A stretch of DNA of 64,000 bases from Kaistella sp. 97-N-M2 (GCF_021513235.1 NZ_CP090976.1:682001-746000), one strand, 5' to 3'; numbered from the stretch's first letter, positions 16,157 to 26,312 are shown. The notes: generated by a model not told the origin, from the letters alone. Numbers and translations: made by a program.

Positions 16157-17245
16157 TTAAATATCCGGATTATCTTTTCCGAGTCGGTCTTTAAAATCAT
16201 CAATGCGCCAATCGGTGCCGGCATTTCCTTTTTCAATTTTTTCTTTTGAATATAAACGGAAATCATTTTCGGTTTTTTCCAGGAGATAATCGTAAGGTCC
16301 CACAGCCGAAATTAATTTCACCAAAACCGGCGCAATTTCGAGGGAAATAAAAAGTCCCATAATGAAAGCTGCGGCAACGCCAATGATGGCCGTATTTTTT
16401 CCGAGTTCATCCAACGCCTGAAGCCGCGCGGCAAACCCGTTAAATTTATCTTCGAAGGTTTCGGTTTTCGTTCGCTCTGTTTCGATATTGGTATAAACTT
16501 TCGAAATTTCTTTATCTAAATAATCCTGTCGCGGCGCGATTTGTTGCCGGTAATTTTCCAGATCCTGCCGGCGCTGTTCTTTCAGTTCGGCTTTTCGTTT
16601 CGCATTGGTGCCATAACCGACTTTTCCGCTGGTTAAGCCGCTTTGCTTGCCCAGAATTTCTTTCTCGAGTTCCACGGAAGCCGAATCATAAGATCTTTGA
16701 TAGTCCGCTATTTTGGTTTGAATTTGTTTCTTCTCCGTTTCAAAAGGCCCGGACTGTTGTAGAATTCTGCCGTTCATTTCTGCCTGCAGCTGTGTTTTGT
16801 TGCGTTGAATGATGGTGTTCAGCTGTTTGTTAACTTCTTTTTCGAAAATTTTCAGTTCCAAAGGTTTTGAAATAATAATTCCGAGGAAGGCCGCTAAAAT
16901 CAAGCGCGGAATTGCCATTAATATCTGGTTCCACCACGTCCCGGTTTTCTTGATGGAAGAGACGATGTATCGATCCAGATTAAAAATCATCAAACCCCAC
17001 AAAAGAGCAAAACCCGTGGAAATCCAGATATCGTCGAAAACTGTGAACATGGCATAACCGGCAGACAACGTAGCAAAAATAGCCGTAAATAAGACGATGC
17101 CGCCAATGCCGGCGAATTTGTTCCACTCGCTCGGCGTCTTTCTTAAAATATGAATATTTCCGCCGGAACAAACCATAAGAAATTTCTGAAACCAGTTCAT
17201 CGAATGGCTGGCCTGATTGGAGGGGATAATTTTCTGTGTGCTCAT
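16157..17245 (-). CDS. DUF4407 membrane protein with coiled coil
   Basis: 362 residues. The N-terminal part 'FLMVCSGGNIHILRKTPSEWNKFAGIGGIVLFTAIFATLSAGY' and 'LLWGLMIFNLDRYIVSSI' is diagnostic of DUF4407, with about three helices (51-130). A long charged coiled coil follows (about 140-290) and a last TM 'NTAIIGVAAAFIMGLFISLEIAPVLVKLIS'. Function unknown; the plan suggests a membrane-anchored periplasmic or cytoplasmic coiled coil. Single-gene unit. Confidence 0.88.
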   Translation of the reverse strand: MSTQKIIPSNQASHSMNWFQKFLMVCSGGNIHILRKTPSEWNKFAGIGGIVLFTAIFATLSAGYAMFTVFDDIWISTGFALLWGLMIFNLDRYIVSSIKKTGTWWNQILMAIPRLILAAFLGIIISKPLELKIFEKEVNKQLNTIIQRNKTQLQAEMNGRILQQSGPFETEKKQIQTKIADYQRSYDSASVELEKEILGKQSGLTSGKVGYGTNAKRKAELKEQRRQDLENYRQQIAPRQDYLDKEISKVYTNIETERTKTETFEDKFNGFAARLQALDELGKNTAIIGVAAAFIMGLFISLEIAPVLVKLISAVGPYDYLLEKTENDFRLYSKEKIEKGNAGTDWRIDDFKDRLGKDNPDI

Positions 17246-17388
17246 CTCTTAAATTTTAGTCACTAAAGAATTGGTCTTTTAAAACGCAACAATGTTACAG
17301 ATAGTATTATGTTTAGCCAAGTAAAAGCTTTGTGTACTTTTTGTAAAGTAAATTTACGAAATAACCGATTGGCAATTAATGTTTTAAA

Positions 17389-17943
17389 TTATTTTAAGCG
17401 ATCCGGGTTCTGTTTCAGAAAACTTTCCCAACCGGTAAAAGATTTTTCCGAAGTGAGGTTTCCCGAATTGAAATGATGGCAAACTGCCACGGCTAAACCA
17501 TCGGAAGCGTCCAGATATTTGGTCGGAAATTCTTTCAGGTTCAGAAGACTTTTCAGCATTCCTGCAACCTGCTCTTTACTGGCATTTCCGTTTCCGGTAA
17601 TCGACATTTTAATTTTTTTCGGCGAATATTCGGTAATCGGGACATCGCGGTGAAGCGAGGCTGCCATTGCAACACCCTGGGCGCGGCCGAGTTTCAGCAT
17701 AGACTGTACATTTTTTCCGAAGAAAGGAGCTTCAAGCGCCACTTCATCCGGATGAAACTCATCGATCAAAGATAAAGTTCGGTCGAAAATATATTTCAGT
17801 TTCGTCTCGTGGTTCGGATATTTGCTCAGAAGAAGTTCGTGCATGGAAATCATTTCCATCTTACCGGCCTTTATTGAGATAAGTCCAAAACCCATAATAC
17901 TGGTTCCGGGATCGATTCCTAAAATAATTTTTTCTGTTTGCAC
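17389..17943 (-). CDS. ruvC: Holliday junction resolvase RuvC
   Basis: Endonuclease that cuts four-way junctions with RuvAB. 184 residues from a GTG start. Acidic active site readable as Asp11 (GIDPGTS), Glu71 (ALEAPFFG), Asp145 and Asp148 (YLDASDGLAVA). 'GRAQGVAMAA' and 'YSPKKIKMSITGNGNASKEQV' are also family features. Normal length with a short C-terminal extension. Its -7 box lies 4 nt from the GTG. Confidence 0.96.
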   Translation of the reverse strand: MQTEKIILGIDPGTSIMGFGLISIKAGKMEMISMHELLLSKYPNHETKLKYIFDRTLSLIDEFHPDEVALEAPFFGKNVQSMLKLGRAQGVAMAASLHRDVPITEYSPKKIKMSITGNGNASKEQVAGMLKSLLNLKEFPTKYLDASDGLAVAVCHHFNSGNLTSEKSFTGWESFLKQNPDRLK

Positions 17944-17947
17944 CCTG

Positions 17948-17955
17948 CAAAATTA
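17948..17955 (-). promoter_or_regulatory. -7 box abutting the ruvC GTG
   Basis: TAATTTTG on the minus strand, then CAGG, then GTG. Consistent with a leaderless transcript. Confidence 0.5.
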
Positions 17956-18005
17956 AGTCTTTAAAATAAATAGAAGAACAAAGTGATTTTTTTTCTAAAA
18001 AATAT

Positions 18006-18013
18006 TAAATTTG
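18006..18013 (+). promoter_or_regulatory. -7 box upstream of the 18039 lipoprotein gene
   Basis: TAAATTTG, 25 nt before the ATG at 18039. Confidence 0.5.
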
Positions 18014-18038
18014 TTCAGCACCATTTAACGCATTGATT

Positions 18039-18527
18039 ATGAGATCGTTTTTTCTTACCCTAATTTTTATACTGTCTTTTTTAAATGTAAGCTGCGATCC
18101 GCAGACGTCCATTTCATTGGAAAATAAATCGGTTCCGACAGCTCTGAAGCAGGAACAATCGATCGTTTATCTTTTTTTTGAAATAGAAAAAACAGCAAAT
18201 GGCGACGAAACCGTAAAACATACCGATACGAAGATAACCTCCGGTATAATGAAAGAAGGATCCATCGATCATAAAGAAAATATCCCCGGAAACATTACAG
18301 TAAATTTCCTCGGGAAAAACGGAGAAAAGATTTGGACAAGAATCATCGAAGATCCGTTGAATCCAACAATGGAAACCTATTCTGAAGAAGGTTTACACCG
18401 CGAAAAAATGACCTTACCAAAAGCAGAATTCAGCATTCGGTTTAATCAAACAGGGAATATTTCCGCTGTTCAACTGGATAAAATAACACCCACTTCGAAA
18501 ACACATCTCATAACCGTTCAACTTTAA
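18039..18527 (+). CDS. Lipoprotein of unknown function
   Basis: 162 residues from ATG 18039 (a TTG at 18033 is less likely). Signal 'RSFFLTLIFILSFLNVSC' with lipobox VSC. The remainder is polar and beta-like ('SIVYLFFEIEKTANGDETVKHTDTKI', 'GNITVNFLGKNGEKIWTRIIEDPLNP'), with no family I recognise. Only 4 nt before the M64 protease gene, so the two are cotranscribed. Confidence 0.8.
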   Translation: MRSFFLTLIFILSFLNVSCDPQTSISLENKSVPTALKQEQSIVYLFFEIEKTANGDETVKHTDTKITSGIMKEGSIDHKENIPGNITVNFLGKNGEKIWTRIIEDPLNPTMETYSEEGLHREKMTLPKAEFSIRFNQTGNISAVQLDKITPTSKTHLITVQL

Positions 18528-18531
18528 CAAT

Positions 18532-19896
18532 ATGAAAAAACTTTTACTTCTTTTATTGATGAGTCCATGGTGTTTCTCTCAGGTTTTTGAAACCATTCCG
18601 ATCTTCGAAAACGGTCCGAAAGAAAAAAGAATCAATATGGTGGTGATGGGCGACGGGTTTACGGCAGATCAGCAGGCAGATTTCGTAACCAATGCAACTT
18701 CTCTTGTGGATTATATTTTCAGCAAGGTACCGTACGCACAATACAAAAACTATTTTAATGTTTATGCGATTAAAGTAATTTCTCCGGAAACGGGCGTAAA
18801 ACATCCTGGAAATGCCACCGACGTTACCGAACCTGTTATTCCCATAACCAACCCGAATAATTTTCTTGGAAGTTCTTTTGATGTGGGCGGAACGCACCGG
18901 TGTCTGTACTCCAGCAGCACGAATAAAGTGACGAACGTTTTGGCGAGCAATGTTCCGGATTTCGACATTGCCTTTATACTCGGAAATTCGCCGGAATACG
19001 GCGGCTGCGGCGGAACATATGCCTTTCTGTCGAAACATTCGCAGGCCAATGAAATTGTGGTTCATGAACTGGGACATTCTTTTGGGAAATTAGCCGATGA
19101 GTATTGGTTTTCGGGAACAGGAGAATCCCCCAACAAAACAAAAGACAGCAACCCGGCTACCAACAGATGGAAGAATTGGATTGGACTTAATTCGGTGGGA
19201 ATTTACCCTTACGAAGAAAGTCCCACCTGGTTCCGGCCTCATCAAAATTGCGAAATGCGCTATCTGAACCGCGAATTTTGCGCCGTTTGCAGACAACAAT
19301 TGATTGAAAGAGTTCACACTTTGCAAACGCCCATCGACTCGTTTACCCCGGATAATTCTTCCGGAATTAATCTTTCGGGACCAATTATTTTTACGGTGAA
19401 CGAAATTCTACCCAACCCCAATACTTTAGAAAATACGTGGACTTTAAATGGAAATCCCCTGAGTGAGACCGCCAGTTCGGTTAATATTGCGGCTGCTGAC
19501 TTTACAAACGGCGTAAATACCGTGCAGTTTTCCGTGATTGATAATAACAGTCTCCTGAAAGTTGATAATCACGCGGCTCTCCACGTTTCTACGGTTCTCT
19601 GGACGGTCAACAAAACCCTTTCCGCGGTCGATGTCAACAGTTCTGTGCGGTCTTTCGCCGTTTATCCAAATCCCGCTACCGCGCAGATTTTTATTAAAGA
19701 CCAGAAAAATAATTTGAAGAATGTTTCAGTCGCTATTTTTGATGCGTCAGGAAGAAGTGTAAAGAAACTAAAAGCAAAAACATTAAGTTCCGGCGAAGTT
19801 TCTGTGGATCTTGCAGGGCTTTTACCACAAACTTATATCATTAAAGTTTATGAAAACGATGTATTAATTCTTTCGCAGAAAATTATTAAGGAGTAA
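18532..19896 (+). CDS. Secreted M64-family metallopeptidase with T9SS sorting domain
   Basis: 454 residues. Signal peptide to CFSQ; 'INMVVMGDGFTADQQADFV' opens the M64 (IgA peptidase) domain; zinc site HELGH at 178-182 with ADEY (Asp189) just after. A C-terminal type A sorting domain begins about 380 ('FAVYPNPATAQIFIKD ... FDASGRSVKKL ... YIIKVYENDVLILSQKIIKE'). This tail sends the protein through the type IX system to the cell surface or medium. Substrate unknown. Confidence 0.92.
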   Translation: MKKLLLLLLMSPWCFSQVFETIPIFENGPKEKRINMVVMGDGFTADQQADFVTNATSLVDYIFSKVPYAQYKNYFNVYAIKVISPETGVKHPGNATDVTEPVIPITNPNNFLGSSFDVGGTHRCLYSSSTNKVTNVLASNVPDFDIAFILGNSPEYGGCGGTYAFLSKHSQANEIVVHELGHSFGKLADEYWFSGTGESPNKTKDSNPATNRWKNWIGLNSVGIYPYEESPTWFRPHQNCEMRYLNREFCAVCRQQLIERVHTLQTPIDSFTPDNSSGINLSGPIIFTVNEILPNPNTLENTWTLNGNPLSETASSVNIAAADFTNGVNTVQFSVIDNNSLLKVDNHAALHVSTVLWTVNKTLSAVDVNSSVRSFAVYPNPATAQIFIKDQKNNLKNVSVAIFDASGRSVKKLKAKTLSSGEVSVDLAGLLPQTYIIKVYENDVLILSQKIIKE

Positions 19897-19916
19897 AGGA
19901 CTAAGCAATAAATCTG

Positions 19917-19947
19917 ATGATCCGGTGCACTTAATGTGCCGGATCAT
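19917..19947. terminator. Hairpin between convergent genes
   Basis: ATGATCCGG and CCGGATCAT pair around an inner CAC/GTG with a 2-nt bulge and TTAAT loop. The T-rich flank is short, so the terminator call is moderate. Confidence 0.6.
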
Positions 19948-21093
19948 TTATTTGGGAATTTGAATGTTCAACATTTGCTGCCGCAATTCTACCACAGCAA
20001 TTTCCACCGGATCGGCGGCTTTCTTAACTGCTTTGTGTGGCTCGAAAAAAGCATTTTTGCCTTTGCTTTCGTTAGCAATATTCGACAGGATCACTACGGA
20101 GGTTTTTGTCTCCGGATAATACATATTTAAAGATGGCGACCCTTTTACATAGCCGGTATGAAAGTAAACTTCAGGCTTTTCCACTTTCATCATGATGCCT
20201 AAACCGTAATTCATTTTGCCCAAAATGGCATGATTTCTTTTGGCAGATTTTTCAGTCATCTTTTTTAAAGAGGAAGCGGTCAGAATTTTCCCTGTAAATA
20301 AAGCGATGTTCCAGCGATGCAGATCATTGGTGGTGGATAAAATTCCACCTGCAGGAACAGATATCGAAATATTGGACAGCCGCTGCGGCATATTTTCTAT
20401 TCTTTCAAAATTCTGCGCATTTCCAATGTAAGCTGAGGCAAAATGTTTTCCTTTAAAAATTTTGGCAGTGGAAGAGTTCGTCATTCCGGCTCTTTTAAAA
20501 AGTTTCAAAGCATTCTCATCATACGATTTTCCCGATACTTTTTCGATAATCTTGCCTAAATAATGAAAACCTTTGTTGGAATAATGAAACTCCGCGCCGG
20601 GCTGCGAAAGCAATCCATTTCCGAAATCGCTGAGGCCGGACGTATGATTCAAGAGTTCTTTAATAGTAATGTTTTCGAACTGTTTCGGTTGAAACTCCTT
20701 TAAATATTTTGAAACCTTATCTTCCGTAGAAAGTTTCCCCTCTTCCTCCTGCAATAAAACCAGAACCGCAGTAAACTGCTTGCTTATGGAGCCGATCGCA
20801 AAAATGGAACTGCTGTCGAGTTTCGCTTTGGTGCTGAAATCTTCGAAGCCGCTTTCCTTTTCATATAAAATTTCCTCATTCTGACGGATAGAAACACTGC
20901 CGTTAAACTGCGTCTTCGAAAACACCGAATCAATCTGCGCTTTTAACAATTTCCGCTGAAAAAGCTGAACGGTGCTGTCGATAACCGCATTTCTCGCTGC
21001 AGTTTTTTCCGCGACTTTTTCTGCGTCCGATTTACAGGAAAAAATAAGCAGGAACGAAAAGATGATATAAAAGGGTCGAATTTTTTGAAGCAC
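19948..21093 (-). CDS. Serine hydrolase, beta-lactamase class C / PBP-like lipoprotein
   Basis: About 381 residues if started at the GTG at 21093, which places 'RPFYIIFSFLLIFSC' as a lipoprotein signal; the longer frame to 21153 adds an unlikely prefix and runs almost into the upstream terminator. Motifs: SxxK as SISK (AIGSISKQFTAVLVLL), YxN as YSN (FHYSNKGFHYLGKIIE), and HTG (FHTGYVKGSPSLN). Also 'LLNHTSGLSDF' and 'PAGGILSTTNDLHRW'. Such proteins are peptidases or esterases of the cell envelope; lactam hydrolysis is not implied. Confidence 0.88.
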   Translation of the reverse strand: MLQKIRPFYIIFSFLLIFSCKSDAEKVAEKTAARNAVIDSTVQLFQRKLLKAQIDSVFSKTQFNGSVSIRQNEEILYEKESGFEDFSTKAKLDSSSIFAIGSISKQFTAVLVLLQEEEGKLSTEDKVSKYLKEFQPKQFENITIKELLNHTSGLSDFGNGLLSQPGAEFHYSNKGFHYLGKIIEKVSGKSYDENALKLFKRAGMTNSSTAKIFKGKHFASAYIGNAQNFERIENMPQRLSNISISVPAGGILSTTNDLHRWNIALFTGKILTASSLKKMTEKSAKRNHAILGKMNYGLGIMMKVEKPEVYFHTGYVKGSPSLNMYYPETKTSVVILSNIANESKGKNAFFEPHKAVKKAADPVEIAVVELRQQMLNIQIPK

Positions 21094-21154
21094 GTTGATT
21101 TTTTTTAAAAATATTGAATTTAAACTGAAAGAAAAAATTATCGCCATCACCATT

Positions 21155-21193
21155 CAAAAAAAACCGTGTCCAGATTTTAAATCTTGACACGGT
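21155..21193 (-). terminator. Terminator of the acyl-CoA mutase gene
   Basis: ACCGTGTC / GACACGGT outer stem and AGAT / ATCT inner stem, read on the minus strand, followed by eight or more T. Confidence 0.88.
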
Positions 21194-21224
21194 AATATAA
21201 TTTTAAGATTAGATGGTCGGAAAC

Positions 21225-24200
21225 CTACATATTTCGTCTGTACATTCCGCCCACTTCGAATAAAGCGTTTGTAATTTGACCCAGAGAACAGTATTTCACG
21301 GCTTCCATCATTTTTTCAAAGAGGTTTTCCTGATTGATGGCTGCGGTTTGAAGATCTTTCAAAATCTGCCCGCTTTTATCAGCATGCGATTTCTGGAAAT
21401 TTTCTAAATTCTGAATCTGCAGCTGCTTTTCTTCCTCAGTGGACCGGATTACTTCTCCCGGACGAACCGTTGGGGAACCGTCTTTACCTAAGAAGGTGTT
21501 CACGCCGATAATGGGAAATTCGCCCGTATGTTTTAGCATTTCGTAATGCATGCTTTCCTCCTGAATTTTGGAGCGTTGATACATGGTTTCCATAGCACCC
21601 AAAACGCCGCCTCTTTCGGTGATGCGGTCGAATTCGGTGTAAACGGCTTCTTCAACCAAATCGGTTAATTCCTCAATAATAAAGGAACCTTGTAAGGGAT
21701 TTTCGTTTTTCGCTAAACCTAATTCTTTATTGATGATGAGCTGGATGGCCATGGCCCGTCGTACGGAATCTTCGGTCGGGGTGGTGATGGCTTCGTCGTA
21801 AGCATTGGTATGAAGCGAGTTACAGTTGTCGTAAATCGCATACAAGGCCTGCAAAGTGGTTCTGATATCGTTAAAGTCGATTTCCTGTGCGTGAAGGGAA
21901 CGCCCGGAGGTTTGAATGTGGTATTTCAGCATTTGGCTTCTTTCGTTCGCATGATATTTCAGCTTCATGGCTTTCGCCCAAATTCTTCGGGCTACACGTC
22001 CGATTACGGCATATTCCGGATCCAGACCGTTGGAAAAGAAGAAAGACAAATTCGGCGCGAAATCATTAATGTTCATGCCGCGGCTCAAATAATATTCCAC
22101 GTACGTGAAGCCATTAGCCAGCGTAAATGCCAACTGCGAAATCGGATTGGCGCCCGCTTCTGCAATGTGATAACCGGAAATGGAAACCGAATAAAAGTTT
22201 CTTACTTTTTGATCGATGAAGTATTGCTGAACATCGCCCATTAATCTCAACGCAAATTCCGTGGAGAAAATACAGGTGTTTTGCGCCTGATCTTCTTTCA
22301 AAATATCTGCCTGAACCGTTCCACGAACCGTGGCGATGGTATCGGCTTTAATTTTATTGTAAATTTCCCGGTCGATCACTTCGTCGCCCGTAATTCCTAA
22401 CAGTTTTAAACCTAAACCGTTATTTCCTTTTGGAAGTTCGCCTTCATAAGCTGGTCTTTTCAAACCTTTGTCGTCGAATTTTGCTTTCAGCTGTGCTTCT
22501 ACGGCCTCCCAAAGATTATTTTCCGACAAGTATTTTTCGACATTCTGATCGATGGCGGCATTCATAAAGAAAGCGAGCAGCATCGGCGCCGGACCGTTAA
22601 TCGTCATTGAAACCGACGTCATGGCGTTAACCAGATCGAAACCGGAATAGAGTTTTTTCGCGTCATCGAGCGTGGCAATTGAAACTCCCGCATTTCCAAT
22701 TTTACCAAAGATATCTGGCGGGAACGCCGGATCCTGTCCATATAAAGTAACGGAATCAAAAGCCGTCGACAGACGTTTGGCATCCATATCGGCGGAAACA
22801 TAATGGAATCGTCTGTTCGTTCTTTCGGGGCCGCCTTCTCCCGCAAACATTCTTGTAGGATCTTCGCCCGTTCTTTTAAATGGAAATAATCCTGCCGTGT
22901 AAGGAAATTGTCCGGGAACATTTTCCTGGCCTTTCCATCTCAGCAAATCGCCCCAGTCCTGAAATTTCGGTAAGGAAAGTTTTGGAATTTTTAAATGCGA
23001 CAAAGATTCGTATTTGGTTTCTACCTTAATTTCTTTCCCGCGCACGAAATAAGAAAAGGAATCACCCGCCATTTCTTCTTTGAAATGATGCCATCCCTTT
23101 AAAAAGGCAATATTTTCTTCGGAAAGTTCTTTTTTCGTCTTTAGGAAAACTTTTTCCAGTTTATCTACGGTATTTTGATCATCGGTGATTAAAACTTTCG
23201 CGCCTTCCAAAAGGTACATTTTCTTCGCGACCAAGGCCTGCTGCTCCACTTCTTTGTCGTATGCATGATTGGATTCTACAATTTCAGAAAGGTACCGCAC
23301 GCGCTTCGCAGGAATCACGGTGATATCATCAGAAACATTCTGCTCTACAAACTCTTTGAATTTCGGTGCATTCTCGCCCTGCGTTTGTTTAAGTTTGGAA
23401 TTCACTTTGTTAATTAAAGCATTGTAAAGTTCCGTAGTTCCGTAATCATTGAACTGACTGGCTTTCGTGGAAAATACCGGCATCGCTTCCAAAGGCTGAT
23501 CAAAAGCCGTGTGATTCCGCTGGTAGGTTTTTCGAACCGCCTGCAATGCGTCTAAAGCGCCGCGCTTGTCCGATTTATTTAAAGCGATCAAATCCGCATA
23601 ATCCAGCATATCGATTTTTTCGAGCTGCGTACTCGCACCGTATTCCGGCGTCATCACGTACATCGAAACATCAGCGATATCGGTAATTTCTGAACCTGAC
23701 TGCCCGATTCCGGAAGTTTCCAAAATGATAATATTGGGTTTGGCTAATTTTAAGACATCTAAGGTGGAATGGATAAATTTCGATACCGAAACATTATTCT
23801 CGCGCGTAGCCATAGAACGCATATAAACACGCGGATCATTGATGGAGTTCATTCGGATCCGGTCGCCTAATAACGCGCCGCCGGTTTTCTTTTTGGAAGG
23901 ATCCACAGAAACGATGGCGATTTTTTGATCGGGGTTGGAACGCAAAAAACGGCGAACGAGTTCGTCCGTCAAGGAAGATTTTCCGGCCCCACCGGTTCCT
24001 GTAATTCCGATGATGGGAATTTTCCTCACCCCCGGCCCCTCTCCGGAGGAGAGGGGAGCAGAGGCTCTTTTATGGATCTCCGCGACAAGATCCGGTTTCT
24101 CCTCGGAGAAGTTTTCCACGGCAGAAATAACCTCTGCAATGGATTTGGAATTTTCAAACTTAATTTTGTCGAGGTCGCGAACTTCAATTTTTTCACCCGT

Positions 24201-24635
24201 TGCAAAATCCGATTTTTGCACCAAATCGTTAATCATTCCCTGTAATCCCATTTCGCGCCCATCATCCGGCGAGTAAATGCGATCGATGCCGTAATCCATC
24301 AGTTCGCGGATTTCTTCGGGCAGAATTACGCCGCCACCACCGCCAAAAATCTTGATCTGAGGCGCGCCTTTTTGTCGTAAAAGGTCGTAGATATATTTAA
24401 AATATTCGTTGTGCCCGCCTTGATAAGAAGTTAAAGCAATAGCGTTCGCATCTTCCTGAATAGCGCAGTCCACGACTTCTTCTGCAGACTTATCGTGACC
24501 GAGATGAATAACTTCGGCGCCGGTGGCCTGAATCATTCTTCGCATAATATTGATGGCAGCATCGTGGCCGTCGAATAAGGAGGCAGCGGTTACGACTCTA
24601 ACTTTGTTTTTGGGCGTATATTTTTCTTGATTCAT
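21225..24635 (-). CDS. icmF: Fused B12-dependent acyl-CoA mutase with G-protein chaperone (IcmF type)
   Basis: 1136 residues combining three parts: a B12-binding domain (about 10-140, '[30 protein letters not shown]'), a MeaB-like GTPase (about 203-420; P-loop GTGGAGKSS, '[21 protein letters not shown]', 'LNKSDKRGA'), and the mutase barrel (about 560-1120, '[29 protein letters not shown]'). This order is that of IcmF, which interconverts isobutyryl- and butyryl-CoA. The family name methylmalonyl-CoA mutase also appears in annotations. ATG 24635 is chosen because the TTG at 24656 overlaps a -7 box. Residues about 191-203 ([13 protein letters not shown]) are encoded by a GC-rich palindromic repeat in the B12-GTPase linker. 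Confidence 0.92.
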   Translation of the reverse strand: MNQEKYTPKNKVRVVTAASLFDGHDAAINIMRRMIQATGAEVIHLGHDKSAEEVVDCAIQEDANAIALTSYQGGHNEYFKYIYDLLRQKGAPQIKIFGGGGGVILPEEIRELMDYGIDRIYSPDDGREMGLQGMINDLVQKSDFATGEKIEVRDLDKIKFENSKSIAEVISAVENFSEEKPDLVAEIHKRASAPLSSGEGPGVRKIPIIGITGTGGAGKSSLTDELVRRFLRSNPDQKIAIVSVDPSKKKTGGALLGDRIRMNSINDPRVYMRSMATRENNVSVSKFIHSTLDVLKLAKPNIIILETSGIGQSGSEITDIADVSMYVMTPEYGASTQLEKIDMLDYADLIALNKSDKRGALDALQAVRKTYQRNHTAFDQPLEAMPVFSTKASQFNDYGTTELYNALINKVNSKLKQTQGENAPKFKEFVEQNVSDDITVIPAKRVRYLSEIVESNHAYDKEVEQQALVAKKMYLLEGAKVLITDDQNTVDKLEKVFLKTKKELSEENIAFLKGWHHFKEEMAGDSFSYFVRGKEIKVETKYESLSHLKIPKLSLPKFQDWGDLLRWKGQENVPGQFPYTAGLFPFKRTGEDPTRMFAGEGGPERTNRRFHYVSADMDAKRLSTAFDSVTLYGQDPAFPPDIFGKIGNAGVSIATLDDAKKLYSGFDLVNAMTSVSMTINGPAPMLLAFFMNAAIDQNVEKYLSENNLWEAVEAQLKAKFDDKGLKRPAYEGELPKGNNGLGLKLLGITGDEVIDREIYNKIKADTIATVRGTVQADILKEDQAQNTCIFSTEFALRLMGDVQQYFIDQKVRNFYSVSISGYHIAEAGANPISQLAFTLANGFTYVEYYLSRGMNINDFAPNLSFFFSNGLDPEYAVIGRVARRIWAKAMKLKYHANERSQMLKYHIQTSGRSLHAQEIDFNDIRTTLQALYAIYDNCNSLHTNAYDEAITTPTEDSVRRAMAIQLIINKELGLAKNENPLQGSFIIEELTDLVEEAVYTEFDRITERGGVLGAMETMYQRSKIQEESMHYEMLKHTGEFPIIGVNTFLGKDGSPTVRPGEVIRSTEEEKQLQIQNLENFQKSHADKSGQILKDLQTAAINQENLFEKMMEAVKYCSLGQITNALFEVGGMYRRNM
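24024..24062. repeat. GC-rich palindromic repeat inside icmF
   Basis: CCCCTCTCC (24036-24044) and GGAGAGGGG (24048-24056) form a 9-bp stem with a 3-nt loop, preceded by CCTCACCCCCGG. It encodes SSGEGPGVR on the minus strand, a peptide I recall as a common in-frame translation of a dispersed bacterial repeat. Base composition differs sharply from the surroundings. Confidence 0.8.
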
Positions 24636-24653
24636 AATCTTTTGGATAGATTT

Positions 24654-24661
24654 CAAAGGTA
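24654..24661 (-). promoter_or_regulatory. -7 box of icmF
   Basis: TACCTTTG on the minus strand, 18 nt before ATG 24635; it overlaps the alternative TTG start and so argues for the shorter protein. Confidence 0.55.
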
Positions 24662-24804
24662 GGGATTTTTAGAATTTTGAGAAAAGAAAACCCTTTCAAG
24701 TATTTTGAAAGGGGTTTGAGGGTTACGTTCGTAATCATTTGGAGTCACCTTCTCTCTCAAAATTAAGTTTATATCAAAAAGAAACAGTTTGCTGGGCCAG
24801 AATA

Positions 24805-24900
24805 TTATGACTCCGGAATTTGGTTTTTGGCTTTCGGCTCCGGGAAAAAAGATAAAAACTTCTGAAGCGTTTCCTTTTCATAATCCAAACTAGGTTCCAT
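24805..24900 (-). CDS. Possible 31-residue ORF or gene remnant
   Basis: In the 300-base gap between icmF and the 24957 gene. The frame starts at ATG 24900 and reads MEPSLDYEKETLQ... ending IPES. It is polar with a plausible helix but has no recognised family and no clear promoter. It may be a remnant of a larger gene or chance. The rest of the gap (24662-24800) shows no feature I can name. Confidence 0.25.
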   Translation of the reverse strand: MEPSLDYEKETLQKFLSFFPEPKAKNQIPES

Positions 24901-24931
24901 TAAATAAATGATGCATTCAATTTTAAAGTTT

Positions 24932-24939
24932 TATTTTTG
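24932..24939 (+). promoter_or_regulatory. -7 box upstream of the 24957 gene
   Basis: TATTTTTG, 17 nt before the ATG. Confidence 0.5.
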
Positions 24940-24956
24940 CGCTAAATATTTCTACA

Positions 24957-25289
24957 ATGCAACGAGCGCTCCTCTATTTTATCGCCGGAACTGCGGTGAG
25001 TTTTCTCCTCAATTATTTTATTTTGGGAAGTCAGGGCTGGGAATTGGATCTGTTTTACGGATTTTCCTTTGGTTTGGCGTGGGGAATTGCGTACTTTTTA
25101 GATGATGTAAAATTCACCCTGGCGCAGAAATTTTCAATTTCATTTATCGCTATGGGACTTTTAGCCGTCCTGGGAACACTGATTTTCAATTTTGAACTTG
25201 CGGTTCCGTCCGTCATTAAATTTTCGATGGTCTTTGTGGCGTACTATTTAATTGCGAGTTTCCGCCGGTCGAAATCTTTGCGTCAGTAA
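24957..25289 (+). CDS. Small membrane protein of unknown function
   Basis: 110 residues, with four likely hydrophobic segments ('ALLYFIAGTAVSFLLNYFIL', 'LFYGFSFGLAWGIAYFL', 'FSISFIAMGLLAVLGTLIF', 'FSMVFVAYYLIASF') and a basic C-terminus (RRSKSLRQ). No family recognised. Own promoter; next gene is rplM with its own promoter. Confidence 0.78.
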   Translation: MQRALLYFIAGTAVSFLLNYFILGSQGWELDLFYGFSFGLAWGIAYFLDDVKFTLAQKFSISFIAMGLLAVLGTLIFNFELAVPSVIKFSMVFVAYYLIASFRRSKSLRQ

Positions 25290-25407
25290 GCTTCAGAAAC
25301 ATTTGTTTTACTGCAATTTCAACTGAAAATAATTTCGTCCAAGAAATTCATTTTCAAATCTCTGGAATAATCTTTCCGAAAACATTTTTTGGTAGAAAAA
25401 AAATTCA

Positions 25408-25415
25408 TACCTTTG
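25408..25415 (+). promoter_or_regulatory. Promoter of rplM-rpsI
   Basis: TACCTTTG box with a TTTTTTGG stretch (25385-25392) about 16 nt upstream that may act as the -33 element. Confidence 0.6.
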
Positions 25416-25417
25416 CA

Positions 25418-25464
25418 CACCCTTTTTAAGGGAAAAATTATGTTTAATCGTAAACGAAAAAAGT
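25418..25464 (+). promoter_or_regulatory. Possible ribosomal-protein leader structure before rplM
   Basis: The roughly 45-nt leader holds two small hairpins, CCCTT-TTT-AAGGG (about 25420-25432) and GTTTA-ATCG-TAAAC (about 25442-25455), the second ending 10 nt before the GTG start. A uL13 leader has, as I recall, been proposed for Bacteroidia; the match was not checked. Confidence 0.4.
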
Positions 25465-25920
25465 GTGAATACATTAAGTTACAAAACCGTCTCGGCTAAC
25501 AAAGCTACTGCAAATAAAGAATGGGTTGTGGTAGACGCTGAAGGACAACCTTTAGGAAGATTAGCTTCCAAGGTTGCAAAGATTTTGAGAGGTAAGCACA
25601 AAACGAATTTCACCCCTCACGCAGATTGCGGAGATAATGTGATCGTTTTGAATGCTGGAAAGATTACTCTTTCCGGAAACAAGTGGGCTGACAAAACTTA
25701 CATTTGGCATACTGGTTATCCAGGCGGTCAAAAGTCTATGACTGCTCTTGAACTTCAAAAGAAAGATTCTTTGAAAGTATTGGAAAAATCTGTAAAAGGA
25801 ATGATTCCAAAAACTAAATTAGGGAATCAACTGTTCAAAAACCTTTATTTATATGAAGGAACTGAGCACAAACATGAAGCGCAACAGCCGAAAGTAATTA
25901 ATATTAACGAATTCAAATAA
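25465..25920 (+). CDS. rplM: Ribosomal protein uL13
   Basis: Large-subunit protein. 151 residues from a GTG start. '[50 protein letters not shown]' and '[15 protein letters not shown]' are standard uL13 sequence. Followed after 5 nt by rpsI, the universal partner. Confidence 0.98.
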   Translation: MNTLSYKTVSANKATANKEWVVVDAEGQPLGRLASKVAKILRGKHKTNFTPHADCGDNVIVLNAGKITLSGNKWADKTYIWHTGYPGGQKSMTALELQKKDSLKVLEKSVKGMIPKTKLGNQLFKNLYLYEGTEHKHEAQQPKVININEFK

Positions 25921-25925
25921 TTAAT

Positions 25926-26312
25926 ATGTCAATAGTTCATAAAATCGGAAGAAGAAAAACTTCTGTTGCAAGAGTTTACGTGAGACCAGGTTCTGGTGTG
26001 ATCACGATAAACAAAAAGGATTCTAAGGAATACTTTGGAACTGACGTTTTGGTTTACAAAGTGAATCAGCCATTTTTATTAACAGAAACAGCGGGTCAGT
26101 ACGACGTAACTGTGAATGTTTTCGGTGGTGGTATCACAGGACAGGCTGAAGCAATCAGACTGGGAGTTTCCAGAGCTTTATGCGAAATCAACGAAGAATT
26201 CCGTTTGCTTTTGAAGCCACACGGATTGCTTACAAGAGACGCAAGAATGGTTGAAAGAAAAAAACCAGGTCAGAAAAAAGCAAGAAAGAAATTCCAATTC
26301 TCCAAACGTTAA
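25926..26312 (+). CDS. rpsI: Ribosomal protein uS9
   Basis: Small-subunit protein whose C-terminus reaches the P-site tRNA. 128 residues: '[23 protein letters not shown]', '[22 protein letters not shown]' and the basic end '[25 protein letters not shown]' with the usual final KR. Confidence 0.98.
   Translation: MSIVHKIGRRKTSVARVYVRPGSGVITINKKDSKEYFGTDVLVYKVNQPFLLTETAGQYDVTVNVFGGGITGQAEAIRLGVSRALCEINEEFRLLLKPHGLLTRDARMVERKKPGQKKARKKFQFSKR

Noticed and set aside
19948..21093. Antibiotic-resistance beta-lactamase
   Set aside because: Class C-like motifs are shared by many esterases and peptidases; no specific AmpC features were recognised.
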